64,000 nucleotides of DNA from Cystobacter ferrugineus (GTDB taxonomy: Bacteria; Myxococcota; Myxococcia; Myxococcales; Myxococcaceae): contig NZ_MPIN01000013.1 in NCBI RefSeq assembly GCF_001887355.1, positions 130,409-194,408 of the forward strand, written 5' to 3'. The notes beneath the pieces are model-generated. The model was given only the letters and a program-made list of their open reading frames with translations. It was not told the origin of the DNA and did no database searches. The position numbers were made by a program, and so were the translations under genes. Shown here piece after piece: positions 37,590 through 49,272 of this stretch. Numbering within the stretch: position 1 is the stretch's first letter; the number at the start of each line of letters is the position of its first letter.

Positions 37590-37601
37590 AAGGGAGCGCG
37601 G

Positions 37602-38000
37602 ATGCGGGCAGTGGGCGGGTGGTGGAGGCGCCGGTGGAGAGGGGCCGTGTGTCTGTGCGGGCTGGGACTTGGGTGTGCATCGGGTCCCGGAGGGGTGGAG
37701 TCCCCGACGGTGGATCGGGCCCGGGAGATGCTGCGGACCGGACGGGCGCGTGAAGGCAACCTGGTGTTGCGGTGCGAGCCCGGGGACGCGGACGTGTACC
37801 TGGATGGAGTCGCCCAGGGGTTCTGCTCCGACTTCGGGGATGCCCAGGGAGGGCTGCGCGTGGGCGAGGGCATGCACCGCGTCGACGTGAAGAAGGAAGG
37901 CCACTGGCCCTACACCACGTATTACGAGCCCGGCCGGGCCCGGGCGGTGCTGACCATCCGGCTGCGGGAGAAGACGCCGGCGGGTGGGCAGTCCCCGTGA
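37602..38000 (+). CDS. PEGA domain lipoprotein
   Basis: A 132-residue lipoprotein (lipobox LGLGC). The mature part includes a PEGA-like repeat (VLRCEPGDADVYLDGVAQGF ... HRVDVKKEGHWPY), the small beta-domain found in surface-layer and envelope proteins. It follows the previous secreted protein by 12 bases, so the two are probably one operon. Function unknown. Confidence 0.75.
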   Translation: MRAVGGWWRRRWRGAVCLCGLGLGCASGPGGVESPTVDRAREMLRTGRAREGNLVLRCEPGDADVYLDGVAQGFCSDFGDAQGGLRVGEGMHRVDVKKEGHWPYTTYYEPGRARAVLTIRLREKTPAGGQSP

Positions 38001-38063
38001 GTCGCCCGGACGCGCTTCCGGTGTAGCCTCGCGGTTCACGGCTCGCCTGGAAGGGCGGGGGCA

Positions 38064-39290
38064 ATGAAGAGAAGGGGTGCGGTCATCGGACGCAACAAGA
38101 GAGGCAAGGCGCAGGCGGTGAAGGCGCCCGTGCTCCCCAGGGTGGTAGAGGCTCCGGCGGAACCGGCGCTGCAGGTGGTCCGCGGCGAGCCCGAGGCCCT
38201 GCTGTCGGAAGCCGAGGCCCGGCGGGTGGACTTCGTCTGGTCGGCGGTGATGGTGGGCGTGTTGGGGCTGGTGTTCGCGCTGCTGTCGGTCTTCGGCGGA
38301 GTGGCGATCCCGGTGCTGCTGGCGCTGGCCACGGCCTACGTGCTCAACCCCGTCGTCACGGGCCTGGAGCGCCGGGGGGTTGATCGGACCTGGGGGACGA
38401 GCGCGGTGTTCGTCGCGTGCACGCTGGTGACGGCCGGAGGCGTGCTCTATCTGGTACCCGTCTTCCGGGACGAGGCCACGAAGCTGCCGGAATTCTTCGT
38501 GCGGGCGAGCTCTCAGGTGGTGCCCCAGGTGGAGTCCTTGTTGGGCCGTCCCCTGCCGGACCTGCTCCGGCAGCGCATGACGGAGCTGGGCGGACGGGCC
38601 TCGGAGCTGTTGCAGAGCGCGGGGCCCACCGCGGCGCGGCTGGTGGCGAGCTTCGCGGGCAACACGGCGCGTTTCGTGGCCACGCTGCTGGGGCTGCTGG
38701 TGGTGCCGGTGTTGGCCTTCTTCTTCCTGCAGGACTACCCCCGCCTGGTGGAGCTGGTGCGGGGGCTGGTGCCCCGCCGGGCGGAGCGGCTGGTGAGCCA
38801 GCGCTTCGCCGAGGTGGATGACGTGCTGTCGGCGTTCGTGCGCGGGCAGGTGACGGTGGGGGCCATCCTGTCGGTGCTCTACAGCACGGGGCTGGGGTTC
38901 GCGCGCATCGACATGGCCATCGTCATCGGGTTCATCGCGGGCTTTGGCAACATGGTGCCGTACCTGGGCACGGGCGTGGGCGTGGTGTTGGCGCTGCTGG
39001 GGGTGATGCTGTCGTGGCAGGGTGCGTGGCAGCTCGCCGTCGTGGTGGGCACGTTCGTGGTGGGGCAGATGGCCGAGGGCTTCATCATCACGCCGCGCGT
39101 CGTGGGCGATAAGGTGGGCCTGTCCTCGATGGCCGTCATCATCGCCATCCTGGCGTTTGGCGAGCTGTTCGGCTTCACCGGCATCCTGCTCGCGGTGCCC
39201 ACGACGGCCATCCTCAAGGTGGTGCTGCGCGTGGTGGTGGAGCGCTACCAGAAGACGTCCGTCTATACGGGCGAGAAGCCCACCCCTTGA
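38064..39290 (+). CDS. AI-2E family (PerM-like) transporter
   Basis: A 408-residue inner membrane protein with about eight hydrophobic segments. Family signatures are the paired N-terminal helices with LLALATAYVLNPVV, the extracytoplasmic stretch ATKLPEFFVRASSQVV, and the C-terminal helix block GFIAGFGNMVPYLGTGVGVVLALL. The first 55 residues are a basic, Ala/Pro-rich cytosolic extension. Members export or take up small molecules, including autoinducer-2 in some cases. The substrate here is unknown. Confidence 0.87.
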   Translation: MKRRGAVIGRNKRGKAQAVKAPVLPRVVEAPAEPALQVVRGEPEALLSEAEARRVDFVWSAVMVGVLGLVFALLSVFGGVAIPVLLALATAYVLNPVVTGLERRGVDRTWGTSAVFVACTLVTAGGVLYLVPVFRDEATKLPEFFVRASSQVVPQVESLLGRPLPDLLRQRMTELGGRASELLQSAGPTAARLVASFAGNTARFVATLLGLLVVPVLAFFFLQDYPRLVELVRGLVPRRAERLVSQRFAEVDDVLSAFVRGQVTVGAILSVLYSTGLGFARIDMAIVIGFIAGFGNMVPYLGTGVGVVLALLGVMLSWQGAWQLAVVVGTFVVGQMAEGFIITPRVVGDKVGLSSMAVIIAILAFGELFGFTGILLAVPTTAILKVVLRVVVERYQKTSVYTGEKPTP

Positions 39291-39364
39291 GTTCCGGGCC
39301 CGGTAGCGGGCAGTGGAGCCGGGGGTAGTGGCGCCCGTGGGGGGAGGGGAGCTAGGCAAGGACC

Positions 39365-40111
39365 GTGGCGAAGCGCGAAGCGGTGGAGCGGGACCTGGCG
39401 GGCCTGGTGTCCCTTCATGAGGAAATCGTCGCCTGCCGGGCCTGTCCCCGGCTGGTGGAGTGGCGGGAGAAGATCGCCCGGGAGAAGCGCCGGGCCTACC
39501 GGGACTGGACGTACTGGGGCCGGGCGGTGCCGGGGTTCGGAGACCCCCGGGCGGGCATGGTCATCGTGGGACTGGCGCCCGCGGCGCATGGCGCCAACCG
39601 GACGGGCCGGTACTTCACGGGGGACCGCTCGGGGGAGTTCCTCCTGGCCGGGCTGCACCGCGCGGGGTTCGCCAATCAGCCCCGGAGCGACCACCGCGAC
39701 GACGGACTGGTGCTGACCGGGGCCTTCATCTCCGCGCCCTGCCGGTGCGCGCCTCCCGACAACAAGCCCCTGCCGGAGGAACTGGCGCGCTGCATGCCCT
39801 TCTTCGACCGGGAGCTGGCCCTGCTGCCCGTCCGGGTGGTGCTGGCGCTGGGGAGCATCGCCTGGAACGCGACGCTCGCCTGGATGCAGCGCACGGGGGT
39901 GGAGCTGCCCTCGCCCCGGCCCGCCTTCGGCCACGGCGCCGAGCTGGCCCTGCCCGGGGCTCCGGTGCTGCTGGGCAGCTACCACGTCAGCCAGCAGAAC
40001 ACCCAGACGGGGCGGCTCACCCCGGCCATGTTCGACGCGGTGACGGCCCGGGCCCGGGTGTTGTTGGAGTCTCCGCGGGAAGAGCGCGCACGCGTGTCGC
40101 TGTTTCCTTGA
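39365..40111 (+). CDS. Type 5 (UDGb) uracil-DNA glycosylase
   Basis: A 248-residue iron-sulfur DNA repair enzyme that removes uracil and other deaminated bases. Motif A GLAPAAHGANRTGR is the family-5 signature (Ala in place of the usual catalytic Asp/Asn), and GSYHVSQQN is motif B. Cysteines for the 4Fe-4S cluster are CRACP near residue 24 and 27, then APCRCAPP and ELARC. The start is GTG at 39365. It stands upstream of tRNA-Val with its own promoter region. Confidence 0.9.
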   Translation: MAKREAVERDLAGLVSLHEEIVACRACPRLVEWREKIAREKRRAYRDWTYWGRAVPGFGDPRAGMVIVGLAPAAHGANRTGRYFTGDRSGEFLLAGLHRAGFANQPRSDHRDDGLVLTGAFISAPCRCAPPDNKPLPEELARCMPFFDRELALLPVRVVLALGSIAWNATLAWMQRTGVELPSPRPAFGHGAELALPGAPVLLGSYHVSQQNTQTGRLTPAMFDAVTARARVLLESPREERARVSLFP

Positions 40112-40172
40112 CAGCCGAGGGCGCCCCCTGTAATTCCCCGCCCGCCTCGTGACGACGAGTCCCGCGGCGAAC

Positions 40173-40244
<72 letters not shown>

Positions 40245-40267
40245 CAAGCATCACGGGTTTCAACGCG

Positions 40268-40308
40268 CGGGCGGCAGGCTGATCAGCCTTGCCGCCCGTG
40301 TTCTTTTC
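40268..40308 (+). terminator. Terminator between tRNA-Val and thrS
   Basis: CGGGCGGCA pairs with TGCCGCCCG around an inner GGCT/AGCC stem (GATC loop), followed by TGTTCTTTT. It starts 23 bases after the tRNA and ends 12 bases before the thrS ATG. It may also act as an attenuator in the thrS leader. Confidence 0.7.
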
Positions 40309-40319
40309 CGAGGTCTCGC

Positions 40320-42248
40320 ATGGCGGATCAAATCACGGTGACTCTCCCCGACGGCAGCCAGAAGCAGGCGGCGCGGGGCACGACCATCGCTGACTTCGTG
40401 CGTGAGGGCATTGGGGCGGGCCTGGCCAAGGCCGCGCTCTTCGCGCGGGTGAACGGCGAGGACATGGACCTGTCGCGCCGGCTCGAGTCGGACGCGAAGC
40501 TGCAGATCTTCACCTCCAAGAGTCCCGAGGGGTTGGATCTCATCCGGCACGACGCCGCGCACGTGGTGGCGGCGGTGGTGCAGCGGCTCTATCCCGGCAC
40601 CCAGGTGACGATCGGCCCGTCCACCGAGGACGGCTTCTACTACGACTTCTTCCGGGAGCGGCCCTTCACGCCCGAGGATCTGGAGAAGATCGAGGCGGAG
40701 GCCAACAAGGAGATCGCCCAGAACCAGCCCTTCGTGCGCAGCGAGGTCTCCATGGAGGAGGCCATCCAGCTCTTCGAGGGCAAGGGCGAGAAGTTCAAGG
40801 TCGAGATCGTCAAGGACATCGCGGCCAAGGGCGCCAAGACGCTCACGCTCTACACCCACGGCGACTGGGTGGACTTCTGCCTCGGGCCCCATGCGCCGAG
40901 CACCGGGAAGATCGGCGTCATCAAGCTCATGTCCACCAGCGGTGCCTACTGGCGTGGAGATCATCGCAACCCGATGCTCCAGCGCATCTACGGCACGGCC
41001 TTCTTCGACAAGAAGGCGCTCCAGGAGTACCTCAACCGGCTGGAGGAGGCGCGCAAGCGCGACCACCGCAAGCTGGGCAAGGAGCTGGATCTCTTCCACT
41101 TCCACCAGTTCTCGCCCGGCGGCGCCTTCTGGACCCCCAAGGGCACCACCCTCTACAACACCCTGTCGGCCTTCATGCGCCGGCTGACGACCGACAACGG
41201 CTACGTGGAGATCAAGACCCCCCTGCTCTACAACAAGGGCCTGTGGGAGACGAGCGGACACTGGGGCAAGTACAAGGAGAACATGTTCCTCGTGCTGGAC
41301 AGTGAGAGCGGCGAGCACGACTTCTCGCTCAAGCCGATGAACTGCCCCAGCCACCACCTGTACTACGGCTTCAAGAAGCACAGCTACCGCGACCTGCCCC
41401 TGCGCCTGCACACCCAGGACGTGCTCCACCGCAACGAGGCGGCCGGCTCTCTGGGCGGTCTCACGCGCGTGCGTCAGTTCGCCCAGGACGACGCCCACAT
41501 CTACTGCCGCGAGGATCAGATCCCCGACGAGGTGAAGCGCTTCGTCCACATCCTGGATCGCGTCTACAAGGCGGTGGGGCTGAGCTACACGGTGAAGCTG
41601 TCCACGCGGCCGGAGAAGCGGCTCGGGGATGACGCGCTGTGGGATCGGGCCGAGGGCGGCCTGAAGAGCGCGCTGGAGAGCCTGGGCCTGCAGTACGAGC
41701 TCAAGCCGGGCGATGGCGCCTTCTACGGCCCGAAGATCGACTTCGACGTGTCCGACAGCATCGGCCGCAAGTGGCAGCTGGGCACCATCCAGCTCGACTA
41801 CCTGGCGCCCGAGCGCTTCGACCTCACCTACGTGGGCGAGGACAACGCCGAGCACCGTCCGGTCGTGCTGCACCGCGCCATCTACGGCTCCTTCGAGCGC
41901 TTCATCGCCATCCTCATCGAGCACTTCGCGGGAGCCTTCCCGGCGTGGCTGGCGCCCGTGCAGGTCACGCTCGTCACCGTGGCGGACCGGCAGCTCGACT
42001 ACGCCCGCCAGGTGCGCGACCGTTTGCGCTCCAAGGGCTACCGGGTCGAGCTGGACGAGCGGGGACTCACCCTCAACGCCAAGATCCGCGAGGCCCAGGT
42101 GCACAAAATCCCCTTCACCCTGGTGATCGGCGACAACGAGGTGGAGGCGGGCGCGGTCTCCCCCCGCCGCTACGGCGGGGAGGATCTCAAGAGCATGAAG
42201 CTGGAGCTCTTCGAGGCCCTGCTGGAGAAGGAAGCGGCCTGGCCCTGA
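40320..42248 (+). CDS. thrS: Threonyl-tRNA synthetase
   Basis: A 642-residue class II synthetase, of normal full-length size. Domain order: TGS (about 1-63), the N-terminal editing domain with [14 protein letters not shown] (H-x3-H zinc-like site), class II core with [24 protein letters not shown] and [13 protein letters not shown] motif 2, [12 protein letters not shown] and the motif 3 [13 protein letters not shown], then the anticodon-binding domain (about 545-640). ATG 40320 gives [12 protein letters not shown], the family start. It leads the conserved thrS-infC-rpmI-rplT-pheST block. A separate promoter precedes infC. Confidence 0.97.
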   Translation: MADQITVTLPDGSQKQAARGTTIADFVREGIGAGLAKAALFARVNGEDMDLSRRLESDAKLQIFTSKSPEGLDLIRHDAAHVVAAVVQRLYPGTQVTIGPSTEDGFYYDFFRERPFTPEDLEKIEAEANKEIAQNQPFVRSEVSMEEAIQLFEGKGEKFKVEIVKDIAAKGAKTLTLYTHGDWVDFCLGPHAPSTGKIGVIKLMSTSGAYWRGDHRNPMLQRIYGTAFFDKKALQEYLNRLEEARKRDHRKLGKELDLFHFHQFSPGGAFWTPKGTTLYNTLSAFMRRLTTDNGYVEIKTPLLYNKGLWETSGHWGKYKENMFLVLDSESGEHDFSLKPMNCPSHHLYYGFKKHSYRDLPLRLHTQDVLHRNEAAGSLGGLTRVRQFAQDDAHIYCREDQIPDEVKRFVHILDRVYKAVGLSYTVKLSTRPEKRLGDDALWDRAEGGLKSALESLGLQYELKPGDGAFYGPKIDFDVSDSIGRKWQLGTIQLDYLAPERFDLTYVGEDNAEHRPVVLHRAIYGSFERFIAILIEHFAGAFPAWLAPVQVTLVTVADRQLDYARQVRDRLRSKGYRVELDERGLTLNAKIREAQVHKIPFTLVIGDNEVEAGAVSPRRYGGEDLKSMKLELFEALLEKEAAWP

Positions 42249-42282
42249 TGTCGTACCCGGGGCCGGGGCCTTCTGAGGGCCC

Positions 42283-42310
42283 TTGACTCCCGGAGGCTGG
42301 CAAGTATCTT
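42283..42310 (+). promoter_or_regulatory. Promoter of the infC-rpmI-rplT operon
   Basis: TTGACT (42283-42288), a 16-base spacer and TATCTT (42305-42310) lie in the gap after thrS. A CCCCCC-TTCCGA-GGGGGG hairpin (42312-42329) follows at or near the transcription start. The ribosome site GGAGG is at 42348-42352. Confidence 0.6.
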
Positions 42311-42360
42311 GCCCCCCTTCCGAGGGGGGTACCTACTTCCCCTAGCTGGAGGACGTTCAC

Positions 42361-43074
<714 letters not shown>

Positions 43075-43149
43075 ATGAACCCGGTGGCGGGTCTCTCGAG
43101 GCCCACCACCCCCAGACGGACGTCGAGCGAGAAGGAAGGAAACGGCATC

Positions 43150-43359
43150 ATGCCCAAGTTGAAGACCCGGAGCGGCGCGAAGAAGCGCTTCCACGTGAAG
43201 AAGTCCGGCCAGGTGAAGTTCGCCAAGGCCTACGGCAAGCACCTGTTCACCCACGCCAAGAGCCAGAAGCTCAAGCGCGAGCACCGCGGCACGGGTCACC
43301 TCCGGGACATGGACGCCAAGAAGGTGCGTCTGGAGCTGTTCCCGTACGGAGCCAACTAG
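43150..43359 (+). CDS. rpmI: Ribosomal protein bL35
   Basis: A 69-residue basic protein starting MPKLKTRSGAKKRF, the family signature, and containing HLFTHAKSQKLKREHRG. It belongs to the large ribosomal subunit. The ATG at 43150 follows GAAGGAAACGG, 75 bases after infC. Confidence 0.95.
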   Translation: MPKLKTRSGAKKRFHVKKSGQVKFAKAYGKHLFTHAKSQKLKREHRGTGHLRDMDAKKVRLELFPYGAN

Positions 43360-43454
43360 TCGCGAGTGCAGTGGCAGTCGAAGTCGCAGCAAGAGGGCCC
43401 TGGCGGTGTGGAGAGCACCGGGGGTTTTCAAACACCTCGAGGTAGGAGTCAGTC

Positions 43455-43802
43455 ATGCGCGTCAAAAAAGGATTCAAGGCCCGTCGTCGTCGTAATCGCA
43501 TTCTGAAGCTGGCCAAGGGCTACCGGGGCCGCCGCAAGAATTGCTACAAGCGGGCCAACCAGGCCGTGGAGCGTGCGCTGGATTACGCCAGCCGTGATCG
43601 CGCGCAGCGCAAGCGCAACTTCCGCTCGCTGTGGATCGTCCGCATCAACGCGGCCGCCCGCACCGTGGGCCTGTCGTACTCGCGGCTGATCGCCGGTCTG
43701 GCCAAGAACAAGATCGCCCTGGATCGCAAGGTCCTCGCCGACCTGGCCGTGGCGGATCCCGCCGGTTTTGCCGCCGTCGCCAACATCGCGAAGGCGGCCT
43801 GA
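43455..43802 (+). CDS. rplT: Ribosomal protein bL20
   Basis: A 115-residue basic protein, the 50S assembly factor. The core is [32 protein letters not shown] followed by [23 protein letters not shown]. It begins MRVKKGF rather than the common MPRVKRG. It lies 95 bases after rpmI; this gap can form a CGGTG/CACCG hairpin followed by GGGGGTTTT, a possible autoregulatory or attenuating structure. Confidence 0.95.
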   Translation: MRVKKGFKARRRRNRILKLAKGYRGRRKNCYKRANQAVERALDYASRDRAQRKRNFRSLWIVRINAAARTVGLSYSRLIAGLAKNKIALDRKVLADLAVADPAGFAAVANIAKAA

Positions 43803-43821
43803 GAAGAAGAGGCAGTGGCGG

Positions 43822-43842
43822 CGGCCCGGGTTTCCCGGGCCG
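43822..43842 (+). promoter_or_regulatory. Perfect hairpin after rplT
   Basis: CGGCCCGGG-TTT-CCCGGGCCG, a 9-bp perfect stem with a 3-base loop, lies 20 bases after the rplT stop and 24 bases before the terminator. It may protect the 3' end of the operon transcript. Confidence 0.5.
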
Positions 43843-43866
43843 TCCTCCGCTCCTGGAAGTGAACCG

Positions 43867-43895
43867 GGCTGCCCCTGTGGGCGGCCTTTTTTTTT
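43867..43895 (+). terminator. Intrinsic terminator of the infC operon
   Basis: GGCTGCCC / GGGCGGCC stem (one G-U pair) with loop CTGT, followed by nine T. It separates the ribosomal-protein operon from pheS, though read-through is possible. Confidence 0.88.
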
Positions 43896-43931
43896 GCCCC
43901 GGCATGAGCCCGGGGAGGAAGGCGAAGTCCG

Positions 43932-44980
<1,049 letters not shown>

Positions 44981-44981
<1 letters not shown>

Positions 44982-47392
44982 TGAAGATCTCGGTCAAGTG
45001 GCTCAAGGACTATGTGGCGCTGCCCGCGGCCGTGGAGGAACTGGCGCGCAAGCTGACGGCGGTGGGCCTGGAAATCGAGGGCCTGGATCGCCCCGGCGAG
45101 GCCCTGCGTGGTGTCGTGGTGGCGCAGATCCAGGAGTCCGTCCAACACCCCAACGCGGACAAGCTGTCCGTCACGAAGGTGGACCTGGGCGGCCCGGAGA
45201 AGCTCCAGGTGGTGTGCGGCGCCAAGAACTTCAAGGTCGGGGACAAGGTGCCCCTGGCCACCATCGGCACGAAGCTGCCCAATGGCGTGGAGATCAAGCA
45301 GGCCCCGCTGCGCGGCGTGGACAGCTTCGGCATGCTCTGCTCGGCCAAGGAGCTGGGCCTGTCCGAGGAGTCCTCCGGCCTGCTCATCCTCCCGCCGGAG
45401 CTCGCTCCCGGCACCCCCATCGCCGAGGCGCTCGGGGTGGATGACGTGGTGCTGGAGGTGAACGTCACCCCCAACCGGCCCGATGCCCTGTCCCACCTGG
45501 GCGTGGCGCGCGAGGTGGCCGTGGCCACGGGCGCGCCCCTGCGGCTGCCCGAGCCCCGGCTCGCGGAGTCCGGCGAGCCCGCCTCCAGCAAGGTCAAGGT
45601 GCGCGTGGAGGATCCGGCGCGCTGCCCGCGCTACACGGCCCGCGTCATCGAGAACGTGAAGATCGGCCCCTCGCCCCAGTGGCTGCAGGACCGGCTCAAG
45701 GCGTGCGGCGTGCGCCCCATCAGCAACGTGGTGGACGTGACGAACTTCGTCCTCCTGGAGTACGGCCAGCCCCTGCATGCCTTCGACCTGGACAAGGTGG
45801 CGGGCCAGGAGATCATCGTCCGCACCGCCCGGTCCGGCGAGAAGATGACCACGCTGGATGGCAAGCAGCGTGCGTTGGACGCCGAGGATCTGCTCATCTG
45901 TGACCGCGACCGGGCCCAGGCCCTCGCCGGGGTGATGGGCGGCGCGGACAGCGAGGTGAGCGCGAGCACCACCCGCGTGGTGCTGGAGTCCGCCCACTTC
46001 CAGCCCTCGAGCATCCGCCGCTCCTCCAAGCGCCACGGCCTGCACACCGAGGCCTCGCACCGCTTCGAGCGCGGGGCGGACCTGGACGCCGTCCTGCCCG
46101 CGGTGGACCGGGCCGCGGCGCTCATCGCCGAGCTGGCCGGCGGCACGGTGGCGCCGGGGCGCGTGGACGTGTACCCCCAGCCCCAGCCGCTGCGCCGGGT
46201 GTCCCTGCGCTATGGCCGGGTGGAGAAGGTGCTCGGCGTGGCCATCGCCGAGGCGGACTGCCGGCGCATCCTCGGCACCCTGGGCTTCCGGGCGGTGGAG
46301 GAGGGGAGCGGGCAGACGACCTTCGAGGTGCCCCGCGCCCGCGTGGACGTGGAGCGGGAGGAGGACCTCTTCGAGGAACTCGCCCGCGTCCACGGCTACG
46401 ACAACATCCCCGCGAAGCTGCCGCGCGGCCTCGCCGAGCTGGCCCCCGAGCCGCCCTCCGCCGAGGCCGAGCGCCGTGCCCGTCAGGCGCTCGCAGGGGC
46501 GGGGTTGAGCGAGGTGGTGAACTACTCCTTCGTGATGCCGCGTGTGCTGGAGGTCCTCGGCGGCAAGGAGCAGCCGGTGGCGCTGCTCAATCCGCTGAGC
46601 GTCGAGCAGTCGGTGATGCGCACGAGCCTGTTGCCCGGCCTGCTGGAGAACCTCTCACGCAGCGTGCGGCACCAGGTGGACTCCGTGTTCGTGTACGAGG
46701 TGGGCCGGGCCTACCTGCGTGACCCCGCGGGCGGCCAGGGCCAGCAGCCGGCCGCGCGAGAGGTGCCTCGGCTCGCGGGCCTGTGCTGGGGCCTGCGCGG
46801 TGGCCGCTCCTGGACCCAGAAGGATGCGAAGGCGGACTTCTACGATGCCAAGGGCGCCGTGGAGGGCGTGCTGCACGCGCTCCATGTGGACGGCGTCCGC
46901 TTCGTCCCCGCGGAGGCCCCGGCCTACCACCCGCGCGCCTGCGCCCGGGTGGAGCTGGCCGACGGCACGGTGCTCGGCTACGTGGGCGAGCTGCATCCGC
47001 GCGTGACCAAGGCCCTGGAGCTGCCCCGGGACGTCTTCGCCTTCGAGCTGGACACGGCGCCGCTCTACGCCGCCGCCCGGCTCGTGCCCGCCTGGGGAGG
47101 CCTGCCTCGCTTCCCGGCCGTGCTCCGGGACCTGGCCGTGGTGGTGCCCCTGGAGCTGCCCAACGACGAGGTCCGCCGGGTCATCCTCGAGGTGGGCGGG
47201 CCGCTGGTGGAGGACGCGCTCGTCTTCGACGTCTACACGGGCAAGCCCATCCCCGAGGGCCGCAAGAACCTGGCGTACGCCATCCGCTACCGCTCGCCCG
47301 AGCGCACCCTCACCGACGCGGAGGTGGGCACCGCCCACCAGCGCATCATCGCCGAGGTCAACCAGCGCCTGGGCGGAGCCCTGCGCGCCTGA
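44981..47392 (+). CDS. pheT: Phenylalanyl-tRNA synthetase beta subunit
   Basis: An 803-residue subunit with the full family layout: an N-terminal tRNA-binding EMAP-like domain (about 40-150, VVVAQIQESVQHPNADKL), B3/4 editing domain (about 200-400), B5 (about 405-480) and the C-terminal FDX-ACB anticodon-recognition domain (about 710-803, WGGLPRFPAVLRDLAVVV). It overlaps pheS by one base and lies 102 bases upstream of ihfA, the conserved pheST-ihfA arrangement. Confidence 0.97.
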
Positions 47393-47424
47393 GAACGCGA
47401 AAAACCTGAGTGAAACCGGTGGGT

Positions 47425-47449
47425 TGACAGTCGTTGGGGAAGACTGTCA
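47425..47449. promoter_or_regulatory. Inverted repeat upstream of ihfA
   Basis: TGACAGTC-N9-GACTGTCA, an 8-base perfect inverted repeat, lies 45 bases before the ihfA start and includes TTGACA (47424-47429), which could be a -35 box. A convincing -10 is lacking, so either a regulator site or a weak promoter is possible. Confidence 0.35.
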
Positions 47450-47494
47450 CAGTCCGCCGGGTTCACTCCGGAAGAGGGACGCGAAGGCACGCGC

Positions 47495-47911
47495 ATGACC
47501 AAGGCGGACATCATCGAGGGCGTCTACGAGAAGGTCGGCTTCTCCAAGAAGGAGTCGGCGGAGATCGTGGAACTCGTCTTCGACACCTTCAAGGAAACGC
47601 TCGAGCGGGGGGACAAGATCAAGATCTCGGGCTTCGGCAACTTCCAGGTGCGCCAGAAGAAGGCGCGCGTGGGCCGCAACCCGCAGACGGGCAAGGAGAT
47701 CGAGATCTCGGCGCGCCGGGTGCTGACCTTCCGGCCGAGCGCGGTGCTCAAGGCGGCACTCAACGGCGAGCAGATTCCGGAGAACCACTCCGAGCTGGAC
47801 GCCGCCGAGGAGGCCGCCGCCGACGCCGCCGAGGCCGCCGGGTTGGATCCCGAGGACATGGACGAGGAGTTCGAGGGGTTGGAGCCCGTGAAGGTGTCGC
47901 GGGCGGAATGA
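47495..47911 (+). CDS. ihfA: Integration host factor alpha subunit with acidic C-terminal tail
   Basis: A 138-residue HU/IHF-family DNA-bending protein. Residues 1-93 form the usual fold, [20 protein letters not shown], with [21 protein letters not shown] containing the beta-arm (R-N-P-x-T-G intercalation motif). The remaining about 45 residues are a strongly acidic tail ([18 protein letters not shown], then [11 protein letters not shown]), which normal IHF-alpha (about 100 residues) lacks. The tail may loosen DNA binding or recruit a partner. It follows pheT in the conserved order. Confidence 0.92.
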   Translation: MTKADIIEGVYEKVGFSKKESAEIVELVFDTFKETLERGDKIKISGFGNFQVRQKKARVGRNPQTGKEIEISARRVLTFRPSAVLKAALNGEQIPENHSELDAAEEAAADAAEAAGLDPEDMDEEFEGLEPVKVSRAE

Positions 47912-47956
47912 AGGCGAAAGCCGGGTGATTTTTTCGAGGGCTGCCCGATCTCTTTC

Positions 47957-47985
47957 TTGACCTGAAGATGGGGTAGGGGCATAAG
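47957..47985 (+). promoter_or_regulatory. Candidate promoter of the tRNA-Pro/tRNA-Asp region
   Basis: TTGACC (47957-47962), a 17-base spacer and CATAAG (47980-47985) lie 50 bases before the tRNA-Pro gene and after a T-rich run that may end the ihfA transcript. Confidence 0.5.
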
Positions 47986-48034
47986 GCAGCCCATCTCGCC
48001 GACGCCGAAAGGCACCGCGCGGGAGACAACACAA

Positions 48035-48111
<77 letters not shown>

Positions 48112-48113
48112 TC

Positions 48114-48160
48114 GAAGACCCTGGAGTCTGGCTTCACCGTGGACTCCAGGGTCTTCATCT
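48114..48160 (+). terminator. 15-bp perfect hairpin after tRNA-Pro
   Basis: GAAGACCCTGGAGTC pairs perfectly with GACTCCAGGGTCTTC around a 13-base loop, then ATCTTCCCC. It starts two bases after the tRNA CCA. The weak T-run suggests a terminator or a processing signal. Confidence 0.65.
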
Positions 48161-48184
48161 TCCCCTCGGGAAGGCAGTCGTTGT

Positions 48185-48261
<77 letters not shown>

Positions 48262-48264
48262 AGG

Positions 48265-48304
48265 AAAGCCCAGCAATCCGAAAGGGTTGCTGGGCTTTTT
48301 CTTT
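48265..48304 (+). terminator. Intrinsic terminator after tRNA-Asp
   Basis: AAAGCCCAGCAA / TTGCTGGGCTTT, a 12-bp perfect stem with a 10-base loop, is followed by TTCTTTG. It ends the tRNA transcript. Confidence 0.9.
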
Positions 48305-48392
48305 GCCCGCGTTCCCTCATCTCCTGACGGAAGACGGCTGGCTGGGGAGTGGGAGGCGGGGCCTCCGGCGTGTCCCTGGCGGCCACATACGT

Positions 48393-49040
48393 CTACGTGG
48401 GCATCCTCGAGTCGCTCTCATGGAGGCGAGCCCCTGTTGGTTCTCTCCACATGCCAGGGTAGGGGGGCGCACCGCGGCCCAGTTGCAGGTGAGAGACGAC
48501 CTTGAAGCCGAAGTGCTGGTAGCGGGCCGTGTTCTCTGGAGTGGTGCTCTCCAGGTAGGCCCCCACGCCTTCCCGGTCACAGCGCTCGAGCACGGGCCGC
48601 AACAGCGCGGAGGCATATCCTCGCCCCTGGTGCTCGGGATCCACGCCGAGCAACGCCAGGTAGTAGTGGGGCCGGGGTGGATGGTGCTTCTCCATCTGCC
48701 TCAACCCGTGCAGGGTGCGCACCACCTTGCCCAGGCCGACGCAGCGGACAATGGTCGATGACGCCGAGAGCTGCTCGCTCAGCCCCAGTTTCCACCGGTC
48801 CGGGGGAACCCAGAGCGCGGTCCCCGCACGGTCCTCGGTGGTCAATACCTCTCCATGAGGCAGGGTGAACTCGCGCAGGGTGATCTCGAAGTACATCTCC
48901 AGTGCCCGCACACGCCGCTCGTCCTCGCGCAGGAACCAGCGGAGGATCGGGTCCCGATCGAACGATCGCACCAGCGTCCGGACGAGGTGGGGTATGTCTT
49001 CATGGGTCGCGCGGCGGACAGGGGGCGTGGGGCTGAGCAT
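48393..49040 (-). CDS. GNAT family N-acetyltransferase
   Basis: A 215-residue acetyl-CoA-dependent acyltransferase. The N-terminal strand-helix is VRRATHEDIPHLVRTLVRSF; the cofactor loop is LLGVDPEHQGRGYASALLRPVL (Q-x-x-G-x-A), followed by LESTTPENTARYQHFGFKVV. Substrate unknown; family members include those annotated as toxin-resistance enzymes. ATG 49040 is the natural start. A GTG at 49061 has a slightly better ribosome site. About 230 bases with no gene follow upstream. Confidence 0.85.
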   Translation of the reverse strand: MLSPTPPVRRATHEDIPHLVRTLVRSFDRDPILRWFLREDERRVRALEMYFEITLREFTLPHGEVLTTEDRAGTALWVPPDRWKLGLSEQLSASSTIVRCVGLGKVVRTLHGLRQMEKHHPPRPHYYLALLGVDPEHQGRGYASALLRPVLERCDREGVGAYLESTTPENTARYQHFGFKVVSHLQLGRGAPPYPGMWREPTGARLHESDSRMPT

Positions 49041-49272
49041 GGCCCGTAGACTAATTCCCACGTGCGCCAGCGCTCCAAGGCCGACTGGAAGCCCATCCCC
49101 CCGGGCATGAGAGGCCGCGTGCCGCGCGTCTGCCCCCGGGGGCTGCCCCTGTCGCCTCGAGCCCGAGCCTCAAGGGGTGGAGCGCCCGCCATCTTCGGGT
49201 CTCGGGCCGCTGGCTCTCTTGGGCTCGGCGCTGACGTAGCGCGGGCTGAGACGTGGAGCAGAGAGGTTGCTT

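Noticed and set aside
43842-43931. Possible pheS leader peptide with Phe codons
   Set aside because: No start codon followed by a Phe run is visible; the hairpins here are better explained as the end of the rplT transcript.
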